Shown piece after piece: positions 44,485-51,752 of a stretch of 64,000 nucleotides of DNA. The DNA comes from Desulfofustis glycolicus DSM 9705. GTDB lineage: Bacteria; Desulfobacterota; Desulfobulbia; Desulfobulbales; Desulfocapsaceae. The position numbers were made by a program, and so were the translations under genes. Where the stretch lies: positions 1 through 64,000 of the forward strand of contig NZ_FQXS01000004.1 in assembly GCF_900130015.1 (NCBI RefSeq), read 5' to 3'. Below the pieces are notes generated by a model, which ran no database searches, was not told where the DNA came from, and saw only the letters and a list, made by a program, of their open reading frames with translations. Position 1 is the stretch's first letter; the number at the start of each line of letters is the position of its first letter.

Positions 44485-44790
44485 TCAGATCTGCATGCGC
44501 ATGATCTCTTCGTAGGCCTGCAGGGCCTTGTTGCGGATCTGCACGAACATACGCAGCGAAATATCCGCCTCCTCGACGGCAATCATCACCTCATGCAGGC
44601 TCTGCGCCTGGCCGCTGTGCAGCATTTCGATCGAGCGATCGCCGCGGCTCATGGCTTGATTCACCTGATCGATGCTGTTTTCGAGAAAGGAGGTAAAATC
44701 ATTCCGGGAGGCAGTGATCGCCTCCCCGTCGATGCGATTGATCGGCAGGGCGGTGTTCGCGCCGGCAGGGGGCAGCGGTGTGATCGTCAT
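44485..44790 (-). CDS. fliE: Flagellar hook-basal body protein FliE
   Basis: This 101-aa protein has the FliE C-terminal pattern: GQAQSLHEVMIAVEEADISL and a following RMFVQIRNKALQAYEEIMRM. FliE links the MS-ring and the rod and is exported early. Length is normal (about 104 aa). It lies between flgC (6 nt) and fliF (48 nt). Confidence 0.96.
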   Translation of the reverse strand: MTITPLPPAGANTALPINRIDGEAITASRNDFTSFLENSIDQVNQAMSRGDRSIEMLHSGQAQSLHEVMIAVEEADISLRMFVQIRNKALQAYEEIMRMQI

Positions 44791-44796
44791 CTTCGG

Positions 44797-45228
44797 TTAC
44801 CTCCCTATCTCCAGCGCTTTCTGCGCCATTCTTTTGGCCGATTGGATGGTGGTTACATTAGCCTGGTAGGACCGGGTTGCCGACATCATATCTACCATTT
44901 CCTTGAGTACGTCGACATTTGGCATGTCGACGTAGCCGTCTTCAGCCGCATCGGGATGTGACGGGTTATAGACTTTTCGCGGCGGATCGGGGTCCTCTAT
45001 GATTTTCGTCACGGCGACGCTCTGGGCGCTGCCCCGCAGAGCGCTGTCGAAATGCTTGTCAAAGCTGGTCGGCGTGCTCTGGAAGTAGACCGATTTCTTT
45101 TTATACGGACCGCCTTCCGGTGTCGACGTGGTTTCGGCATTGGCCAGGTTTGAGCTGACCGTATCGAGCCTGATTTTCTGTGCCTTCAGTGCCGAACTAC
45201 TGATCGCAAAGGTTGTAAAGATATCCAT
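44797..45228 (-). CDS. flgC: Proximal rod protein FlgC
   Basis: This 143-aa protein has the N-terminal rod motif SALKAQKIRLDTVSSNLANA followed by ETTSTPEGGPYKKKSVYF. The C-terminal segment is YVDMPNVDVLKEMVDMMSAT, then RSYQANVTTIQSAKRM. All are standard for FlgC. It is between flgB (17 nt) and fliE. Length is normal. Confidence 0.97.
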   Translation of the reverse strand: MDIFTTFAISSSALKAQKIRLDTVSSNLANAETTSTPEGGPYKKKSVYFQSTPTSFDKHFDSALRGSAQSVAVTKIIEDPDPPRKVYNPSHPDAAEDGYVDMPNVDVLKEMVDMMSATRSYQANVTTIQSAKRMAQKALEIGR

Positions 45229-45245
45229 GATGATCCCTCCAGGGA

Positions 45246-45659
45246 TTATTGTCCGCCCGATACCGCGTATTTCAGCATCGTCATTTTCTTTTTCAATAAT
45301 TGTGCCGCTGTTTCGTACATCAACTGATTCTTCGACAGGGCGATCATCTCGTCGTCAACACTGACACCGTTTTGGTCCCCGATACCGGTACTATCCGGCT
45401 CCCGAACCACCCTGCCGTGGACGTCGGCAACGGACGGCGCTTGCGGAGAAATGTGACCGGGTTGCGTCGTCTCCAGGGCGATGGTCGATTTTTTGACAGC
45501 CTCCTGCAGGGCCTGTTCAAATTCGAATCGCGCCGGTGCGTAGCCCGGGGTCTCGGCATTGGCGATGTTGGCGGCGATCACCTGCTGATTGGTCGAGCGG
45601 AGATCGAGAGATTTGGTGAGCAGGGCCATTGTCGAGTCTGAGAGGGTGAGCGGATCCAT
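45246..45659 (-). CDS. flgB: Proximal rod protein FlgB
   Basis: This 137-aa protein has the FlgB N-terminal pattern (LTKSLDLRSTNQQVIAANIA followed by NAETPGYAPARFEFEQAL) and the C-terminal VDDEMIALSKNQLMYETAAQ. It is part of the proximal rod. A GGGAGA lies before the ATG. The gene follows the TPR gene by 45 nt, too short for a likely separate promoter, so flgB may be transcribed from the sigma-54 promoter match ahead of that gene. Confidence 0.97.
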   Translation of the reverse strand: MDPLTLSDSTMALLTKSLDLRSTNQQVIAANIANAETPGYAPARFEFEQALQEAVKKSTIALETTQPGHISPQAPSVADVHGRVVREPDSTGIGDQNGVSVDDEMIALSKNQLMYETAAQLLKKKMTMLKYAVSGGQ

Positions 45660-45704
45660 GGTGTCTCCCGTTTATGGGAACATTGAAAAATTTTCAAGCT
45701 CCCC

Positions 45705-48125
45705 TTATGGACTGAAGAGTGGGCGTGTTTGTAGCTCTTTTTGGGCCAGCTGCCGCCACAAAGAGTCATCTGTTGTTTCGGCCAGTTCCTGCAAGAGATT
45801 TAGGGCTTCCCTGGTATCGCCGCGCCGCTCGGCGAGTTGCGACAGGCGATAGAGGCTCTGCCCTCGGCAGGTTGCCTGATCCCGACAGCGCCGGAATAAT
45901 TCGGTGGCTTCGTCGTTGCGCCCGAGTTGAAACAGGCTTTCGGCATGCATGAAGACGGTCTCATCGGTCGGCTCGTCAGCGGACCGGGCCAGTTCTTCCA
46001 GAAGATTGGCGGAAGTCTCGAATTGTTGCGCGTGAAAGTGCAGGGTGGCTGCCAGTTCCTTGAAATCCAGGCGGTCGGGCAGCGGTTCGGGCAGTAGCTT
46101 GAGTGCTCGGTCGAACTGGTCGGTCATGTAGAGCGATTTGATTTTCAGCAGCAGGATATCGTGCGCATAGCGGCCGTCCGGAAAATTGAAATTGTATTGA
46201 TCGGCAAAGTCTTCCACCAGGGAAAAATCACCTCTGGCATAGGCGCTGCGAGCAAGCGGCAGATAGAATTGTTCCCGCTCGCTGCTCGTTGCCTGGCTTG
46301 CCAGATAGAGATAGAGATCGAGGGCTTCCCGATAGGACCCGAGCCGTTCGTGGGCCAAGGCCAGGTCGGTCAGCAGGGCGGTATCGAACCAGTTGTTGTC
46401 GAAAAAGCGGCGGTTCTGTCGGGACAGAACCACGGCCTCGAGATAGCTGCCGGCCTCGATCAAACGTCTGATCTCGCCGGGCAGAATCTGGATCAACAGG
46501 GCCTCGGCGTGAGGAACGATGGAGCCGCTGCGTATATTTCTGGTCAGCGTCATCAGCTTAACGATCGCCGTAGCGTCGTCGTTGTGCAGATGATAGAGCA
46601 ACGCTTCTTTGAAATAGGCCTCTCCGGAGACGGCTCGATACGGCGATTCTTCAGCAAGGGCGTGATAGTATGTCTGCGCCGTCGGATGCCAGGCGGAATC
46701 GTCAAGATAGCGGAGATCGGTGTGCTTCACCGCCGCCCTGAAAGCAGCTTCGGTGTTGGGAAAGGTATCTTCGATGCGGCCCAGCTGGATGGCGATCTCG
46801 GTGCTAGCGTCGCCACGATGCAGACCGGCCATGGCGGTGCGGAAGGAGGCCATGCCCAGGGATTGACGTTCGGTCAATATCTGCGTCAGATCCTGATAAC
46901 AGGAGGTTGCTTCCTGCCAGTTCTTCTGCTCATAGAGCGTTGCGCAGAACGCATTGAGGGAAAAGGGCCTCTGACGGAGCGCAACGGGGTCCGGAAGCAG
47001 GCGGTAACTGACAAAGGCCTGCACCGAGCGGTCGGTGGCATAGAGCAGATCCGCTTGCCGGAGCGCACGTACGGCCAGCAACGGTGGCGGATAGGCAACA
47101 TCGGTTCGCTCAAGGACACGGCGCAATTGTTCGAATTGTCTGGTGGCGAGGCTGGTTTCCGCAAGTGAGATCAGATAGTGCGGGGTGAGCGGGTGGCGTG
47201 GCGGAAACTTCTGTGCCAGGGCGCGCAACTCGGAATCGGCGGTGTACGGGTCGTCGTTGACCGCCAGCAGGATCGCCAGCAGGTAGGCGGCAAGCACCCC
47301 GACCTGCTCTTCCGGGTAGCTCTGTCTGAGCAGATACAGTTGCTTGTATGCCCCCTCGAAATGATTCATCCTGAGCAGAACATCACCGTACAGCAGGGCC
47401 AGATATTTGCCGGTTTGCAGGTCTTGCGTTGCTTGCAGCCGTTGTTCGAGCAACGGTGCCATCTCTGCCCAGGACTGGCGGTCGACACGTTCGAGGAGTT
47501 GGCCGTCAAGCAGTTCCCGATAGTCTGTTTCACCAGGAAGGATGGCGGCAACCAACGGAAAATCGGGAATGGTGAAACTGACCGGAGCCGTCAGCGTCGG
47601 CTCTGTTTCGTAGGTGTAAAAAAAACTGCGCCAGTCATGGGCATACGGCGATGACAGCAGTGGATTGGTGTAATCGGGACCTTCTCTATCGAGCAGGGTG
47701 ATGCCGGACAATTGTCTGCTGACTTCGTCGTAGGTCTTGCTGAATCTGTTGCCGGGCAGAATCTCGAGGACCAATGTCCGATCATTATCGGTCGAGACAG
47801 TTGCTTTTTGCGGGGGGTAGCGGAAGAAAAAACTGACCACGGTCGCCTCTTCATGCACGCTCGTCAGAATTTTGACTATGGTTTCATCCTGCTCAAAGAC
47901 GGTCAGCTTGTCAGCAGGAACGGTGTCGTGCAAGATGATGTCAAAGCGCCGATCCGAGCGTTTCTCGTCATGGCGCGGCAGCCGGTCAAAGCCAAGGAAG
48001 ACTTGCACCTGCTCACGGCTCTCGGACTTGCTGATTCGCTCCAATATCGAAGCACCGCCGGCAGTGATCGCAGTGGTCGAAGACAATAGAACGGTAATGA
48101 TTATCAGAACAACGAATCGTTTCAT
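45705..48125 (-). CDS. Large exported TPR protein at the head of the flgBC-fliE operon
   Basis: This 806-aa protein has an N-terminal signal peptide (MKRFVVLIIITVLLSSTTAI) and then an about 130-residue beta-rich region (QVQVFLGFDRLPRHDEKRSD ... TLVLEILPG), possibly AMIN-like. From about residue 225 a long helical part looks like many TPR units (GDVLLRMNHFEGAYKQLYLL, LALAHERLGSYREALDLYLY, AESLFQLGRNDEATELFRRC, LAERRGDTREALNLLQEL). I do not recognise a named family. It has no C-terminal membrane segment, so a periplasmic scaffold is likely. The sigma-54 promoter match and 45-nt gap to flgB tie it to basal-body assembly. Possible roles are peptidoglycan passage or motor scaffolding, as with other TPR motor proteins; these are guesses. 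Confidence 0.75.
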   Translation of the reverse strand: MKRFVVLIIITVLLSSTTAITAGGASILERISKSESREQVQVFLGFDRLPRHDEKRSDRRFDIILHDTVPADKLTVFEQDETIVKILTSVHEEATVVSFFFRYPPQKATVSTDNDRTLVLEILPGNRFSKTYDEVSRQLSGITLLDREGPDYTNPLLSSPYAHDWRSFFYTYETEPTLTAPVSFTIPDFPLVAAILPGETDYRELLDGQLLERVDRQSWAEMAPLLEQRLQATQDLQTGKYLALLYGDVLLRMNHFEGAYKQLYLLRQSYPEEQVGVLAAYLLAILLAVNDDPYTADSELRALAQKFPPRHPLTPHYLISLAETSLATRQFEQLRRVLERTDVAYPPPLLAVRALRQADLLYATDRSVQAFVSYRLLPDPVALRQRPFSLNAFCATLYEQKNWQEATSCYQDLTQILTERQSLGMASFRTAMAGLHRGDASTEIAIQLGRIEDTFPNTEAAFRAAVKHTDLRYLDDSAWHPTAQTYYHALAEESPYRAVSGEAYFKEALLYHLHNDDATAIVKLMTLTRNIRSGSIVPHAEALLIQILPGEIRRLIEAGSYLEAVVLSRQNRRFFDNNWFDTALLTDLALAHERLGSYREALDLYLYLASQATSSEREQFYLPLARSAYARGDFSLVEDFADQYNFNFPDGRYAHDILLLKIKSLYMTDQFDRALKLLPEPLPDRLDFKELAATLHFHAQQFETSANLLEELARSADEPTDETVFMHAESLFQLGRNDEATELFRRCRDQATCRGQSLYRLSQLAERRGDTREALNLLQELAETTDDSLWRQLAQKELQTRPLFSP

Positions 48126-48155
48126 GGAGTCTCCACTATCTCTGCGGGGAAATTA

Positions 48156-48171
48156 TGCAAAATGCATTCCA
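48156..48171 (-). promoter_or_regulatory. Sigma-54 promoter ahead of the TPR gene and flgB operon
   Basis: Minus strand: TGGAATGCATTTTGCA. GG and GC are separated by exactly 10 nt, with TGG at -24 and TTGCA at -12, as in the consensus TGGCAC-N5-TTGCA. It is about 30 nt upstream of the ATG at 48125. A FleQ-like sigma-54 activator is encoded at 51753-53252. Confidence 0.7.
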
Positions 48172-48369
48172 TTGTGCTGCCACAAGGTGCGGGGCGGTTT
48201 TTCGGCACCGATCACAGATGAGATTTGATTTTTCTCTCTCATTACTGCTAAAATTTCAACGTGCAACAGGGAACTCGCAGACCATCGGTCGATGACCGGT
48301 CGACGGCGGGAAAATAACAGTGACGCGATCGACGCACGGGTCGATGAATCGCTCGAACAGGAGGCTCGA

Positions 48370-48741
48370 ATGGGGAAAAATGTTTTGCTGGTAGATGACT
48401 CAAGCACGATGCGCAAGATCATCGGCAGATCGCTCCGCCAGGCAGGTATTTCTTTCGACAATATTTTTGAGGCGGGAGACGGGTTGGAGGCCTTGGCGAT
48501 TCTCGAGAAAGAACGAGTAGATATTGTTCTCAGTGATATCAACATGCCCAATATGGACGGTATATCCTTTCTTCGGGAAAAGTCGATGCGGGATGATATC
48601 AAAGACATACCGGTGTTGATGATATCTACCGAAACCGGTGACGATATTATCGGTGAGGCGAAATCATTGGGAGCGGTCGGCGCCATCAAAAAGCCGTTTA
48701 CTCCGGACAAGGTGAACGAGATCCTCGGTCCGCTGTTATAA
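48370..48741 (+). CDS. cheY: CheY-like single-domain response regulator
   Basis: The frame is open from 48292, but AGGAGG before ATG 48370 fixes the start, giving 123 aa. It is a plain receiver: acidic pair D9-D10 in LLVDDSS, phosphoacceptor D56 in LSDINMP, S86 in LMIST and K108 in IKKPF. It has no output domain, so it likely binds FliM or acts in the CheA pathway. The gene is followed 18 nt later by a CheX gene, the phosphatase that would reset it. The divergent gap to the TPR gene (48126-48369) holds the sigma-54 site on the other strand. Confidence 0.92.
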   Translation: MGKNVLLVDDSSTMRKIIGRSLRQAGISFDNIFEAGDGLEALAILEKERVDIVLSDINMPNMDGISFLREKSMRDDIKDIPVLMISTETGDDIIGEAKSLGAVGAIKKPFTPDKVNEILGPLL

Positions 48742-48759
48742 CCACCTTCGGAGGATGGC

Positions 48760-49215
48760 GTGGATATTAAAGACAAGATTGTCGAATCGACGAAAGAAAT
48801 ATTTTCGACCATGGTGATGATGGATGTCACGGTTGTCGATCAGGACCCGACCGCCCGGCAGGCGATTAGAGACGGGATATCGGGAATTATCGGACTGGCC
48901 GGAACACGCAAAGGGGTGCTTGCCATACATATCCCCGCTCCGGTGGCCCTGGCGATAACCGGTAGTTTTCTCGGCATGGAGGTTGAGGAAATCAACGAAG
49001 ATGTCGAGGACGCGGTTGGTGAGCTGGCCAATATGCTCGGTGGAAACGTCAAGACCATCCTCTCGGAGAATGGCAGGGATATTGAATTGTCTCTGCCCAC
49101 CACGATTTCCGGAACCAACTATGATTTCCAGACGGCCAAGGATGTCGAGGTGACGGCTCTGGCGTTCGCCACCGATACCGGTACGTTTTCCGTGGAACTG
49201 CAGCTGGAACGATAA
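48760..49215 (+). CDS. cheX: CheX-type CheY-P phosphatase, copy 1
   Basis: This 151-aa protein starts with GTG (after GGAGG) and shows the CheX fold pattern. The catalytic helix is DAVGELANMLGG, with E88 and N91 as the expected pair (ExxN). CheX removes phosphate from CheY as a dimer. The N-terminal helix (STKEIFSTMVMMDV) is shared with copy 2, so the two are paralogues. It lies directly behind cheY and is followed by an intrinsic terminator. Confidence 0.88.
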   Translation: MDIKDKIVESTKEIFSTMVMMDVTVVDQDPTARQAIRDGISGIIGLAGTRKGVLAIHIPAPVALAITGSFLGMEVEEINEDVEDAVGELANMLGGNVKTILSENGRDIELSLPTTISGTNYDFQTAKDVEVTALAFATDTGTFSVELQLER

Positions 49216-49233
49216 CACTTACGGGGAATGGCG

Positions 49234-49270
49234 AAAAGGGTGTCCGGTCCATAGCCGGCGCCCTTTTTTT
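49234..49270 (+). terminator. Terminator between the two cheX genes
   Basis: AAAAGGGTGTCCGG and CCGGCGCCCTTTTTTT form a stem of about 13 bp with one bulge and one G-T pair, loop TCCATAG, ending in seven T. It would end the cheY-cheX transcript and limit readthrough into the second cheX, whose ATG is 16 nt further on. Confidence 0.75.
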
Positions 49271-49285
49271 GTCGAACGGATCAAT

Positions 49286-49747
49286 ATGGACTACGTGACA
49301 GTGCTGCAAGAAGGAACCGTGGAGATCTTCGAAACAATGGTCATGCTGCCGATCGTTCTTCAGCGTGTTACGGAACATTCAGACAGCACGCTGACCGATG
49401 CCCGGGTGACCGGTATGATCGGTTTCGGCGGAACGATCAAAGGGATGATTGGTGTTTCAGCTACCGCGGATATGGCCAAAATAGTAACCGGTTCATTATT
49501 GGGAATGGAGATTGCACACCTCGACGATGATGTCAAAGATGCCTTCGGCGAAATTGCCAATATGATTGCCGGCGCCCTGAAATCAGCGTGCGGTGAAAAT
49601 GGTATCGACATCGACTTGGCCATTCCCAATTCGGTGGTAGGAGATTGTTTACACATCAGTGGACTGAGAGGCGCCAAGCGGGTGGTCCTTGAATTCTCCG
49701 CGTCAGCCGGGAAACTCTGGATTGAATTGAAATACCTCGAAGCGTGA
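49286..49747 (+). CDS. cheX: CheX-type CheY-P phosphatase, copy 2
   Basis: This 153-aa protein aligns by eye with copy 1 (EIFETMVMLPIV; KGMIGVSATADMAKIVTGSL; catalytic helix DAFGEIANMIAGALK with E89 and N92). The ribosome site is weak (ACGGATC), and the gene sits just after a terminator, so its expression may be low or depend on readthrough or on an unrecognised promoter. A second copy may serve another CheY or form heterodimers. It is 151 nt upstream of the 610-aa CheX/CheC-like gene. Confidence 0.88.
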   Translation: MDYVTVLQEGTVEIFETMVMLPIVLQRVTEHSDSTLTDARVTGMIGFGGTIKGMIGVSATADMAKIVTGSLLGMEIAHLDDDVKDAFGEIANMIAGALKSACGENGIDIDLAIPNSVVGDCLHISGLRGAKRVVLEFSASAGKLWIELKYLEA

Positions 49748-49867
49748 ATTTCGGACGGCGCCGGTACAGCAGTCTGCCCGATATGAACAACGCAGAGAAA
49801 AACAGGGACCGGGCGATAAATGTTTTATCTCGACAGGTCGATACATAGTCTGGAGGGAACCTTGAAA

Positions 49868-49888
49868 ATGACGACGACTATCTATTGA
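49868..49888 (+). other. Possible 6-codon leader ORF ahead of the 610-aa gene
   Basis: GGAGGG (49854-49859) is followed by TTGAAAATG and a 6-codon frame that ends in TGA 10 nt before the ATG of the large gene. The large gene itself has only a weak ribosome site (ACGGAA). This could be translational coupling or reinitiation. It may equally be chance. Confidence 0.3.
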
Positions 49889-49898
49889 CGGCACGGAA

Positions 49899-51731
49899 AT
49901 GAAAGCATTGCAACGCTTTGAAAAAATCATAGAAGCGGTTCGCGGCAGGATTGAGGAAGAAGTCAGCTCGCTGATCGGAGAACGCTTGACGCTGACGCTG
50001 CAGCCCGGCGCTGTCGTCACCAAAGAAGATTTTTTCAGCCAACCGGCGGGCAAGTTGGTCGTCGCCTGCATGGACCTGACCGGCGAGGTGAGCGGGGAAG
50101 GGGCTCTGATCGTTTCGGTAAAGGCCGCCATCAGGCTGGGCGGCACGTTGATCATGCTGCCTCCGAGCGAACTCGAAGATGTCGTGGCCGATGAGCGCTA
50201 TGACGGAGAAACCGAGGATTCCTACGGTGAAATTGCCAATATTATTGCCGGATCCTATACCAAGACCTTCGAAGAAATGTATCCCAAGGCGACCCGTTTT
50301 GTCAGGAAAGAACAAACGGTCGTCTCACCGTTGAAAGTCGACGCATCATCGGCCGAGCCGATTCCCGACCAGCAGTATTATCAGATTGCCATGGATATGG
50401 ACCTCGAGGAACGGCCAATGGGTACCATGTATATGTTGGTGCCGGCTGCCGCCTTCGACTTGGTCAAGAACGCAACTACCGACGACGTAACAGCGGCGGA
50501 GACGGGCGAGGAGGCGACAGAAGAAAATGAAGCGGCTACCGACGAGGCCGAGGCGGCTTCTCTTGCCGACACGGATCCCGGCGTGCAACCCGCCGCCCAG
50601 GAACAAGGGTCAGCTTCAGCGGCCGGACCATCAAGCGGCGGTAGCGACCGGCAAGCCGCGCTTGCCGGTCTGGAGAAACAGCGCAAGAAGGTCGATTCAC
50701 TGCTGCAGTCCTGCCGGGAGCGGGTCGGCGATGAGGTCGGCGCACTGCTCGGGGTTACTGTCAGTTGCGGCGAAGCGGACAACAGACCGGTTACCAAAGA
50801 AGCGTTTTTCTTGGAAGAAACGAGCGGTAAACAGGTTATTGCCGAACTCGACGTGGTCGGCGATCAGGAGGACAAGAGCTTTTTGTTCGTCAGCCTCAAG
50901 GATGCAATCAGGATCGGTGGCACCCTGATCATGCTGCCGCCGAGTGAGCTTGAGACCGCTGTCGCGGAAGAGGATTTCGGCGCCGACAGCCAGGATGCCT
51001 ACGGCGAAATCGCCAATATCATCGCCGGCGTCTATACCGCAGTTTTTGAAGAACACTACACGAAATCGCTGCGTTTCATCAAAAAGGACATCGATCAGGT
51101 GATCCCGATGAAGGTCGACGTGGACGCCGATGAGCCGGTTCCGAACCTGCTTTATTACCTGAGCAGTATGTCTATTTCTATCGGCGGAACGCAATACGGC
51201 CGACTGCAGATGCTTTTCCCGGCACGGCTCCTTGAACTGGAACTGCTCGGACAGCCGTCCGACGATCAAGAGGATGCTGCGGGGGCCCCGGGCGGTGAGC
51301 CAGCCGTTGAAGCTTCCGATGACTACCGGTCAAGCCGGCAGGCGGCCGCATCGTCGGGTGAATCGGTCAGTGGCGAGGTGTTGCTCGTCAGTGATTGCGA
51401 GCAAGACGCGATAATGATCCAGAACGTGCTGGACGCACGGGAGTTGAGGTGGAAGCGTCTCAGTTTCAAAGACAATCTGAAAAAACACCTGCCGGGAAGC
51501 TATAAGGCAGTGTTTCTGGTTATGAAGCGTGTCGATGAACAGGCGTTCGGCATGGCCATCAAGATCAGCTCCAACTGTTCGTTGCCGATCATCGCCGCCG
51601 GTCCGGAATGGACCCGCAGCAAGGTGCTGCGCGCCGTCAAATACGGGGTGACCGATATCTTGTTGACGCCTGCCGAAGATTCGGACATCGAAGAAAAAAT
51701 AAACAACAATATAATCAGCCTGGCTGCGTGA
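49899..51731 (+). CDS. Tandem CheC/CheX-like phosphatase domains fused to a degenerate receiver
   Basis: This 610-aa cytoplasmic protein has two repeats, about 1-190 and 258-450. Each contains IR(L/I)GGTLIMLPPSELE and a phosphatase-type helix: DSYGEIANIIAG with E111 and N114, and DAYGEIANIIAG with E370 and N373. An acidic, Ala-rich linker (about 195-250) separates them. After a second linker, residues 493-600 look like a receiver (GEVLLVSDCEQDAIMIQNVL ... LPIIAAGPEWTRSKVLRAVK ... TDILLTPAED). The acidic pair is SD, the phospho-Asp position is in VFLVMK with no Asp, and the Lys before Pro is Thr, so it should not be phosphorylated. A single chain could act as its own dimer and use the receiver for docking. 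Function is inferred. Confidence 0.75.
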   Translation: MKALQRFEKIIEAVRGRIEEEVSSLIGERLTLTLQPGAVVTKEDFFSQPAGKLVVACMDLTGEVSGEGALIVSVKAAIRLGGTLIMLPPSELEDVVADERYDGETEDSYGEIANIIAGSYTKTFEEMYPKATRFVRKEQTVVSPLKVDASSAEPIPDQQYYQIAMDMDLEERPMGTMYMLVPAAAFDLVKNATTDDVTAAETGEEATEENEAATDEAEAASLADTDPGVQPAAQEQGSASAAGPSSGGSDRQAALAGLEKQRKKVDSLLQSCRERVGDEVGALLGVTVSCGEADNRPVTKEAFFLEETSGKQVIAELDVVGDQEDKSFLFVSLKDAIRIGGTLIMLPPSELETAVAEEDFGADSQDAYGEIANIIAGVYTAVFEEHYTKSLRFIKKDIDQVIPMKVDVDADEPVPNLLYYLSSMSISIGGTQYGRLQMLFPARLLELELLGQPSDDQEDAAGAPGGEPAVEASDDYRSSRQAAASSGESVSGEVLLVSDCEQDAIMIQNVLDARELRWKRLSFKDNLKKHLPGSYKAVFLVMKRVDEQAFGMAIKISSNCSLPIIAAGPEWTRSKVLRAVKYGVTDILLTPAEDSDIEEKINNNIISLAA

Positions 51732-51752
51732 TCAGGATCGTCGCGACGATCC

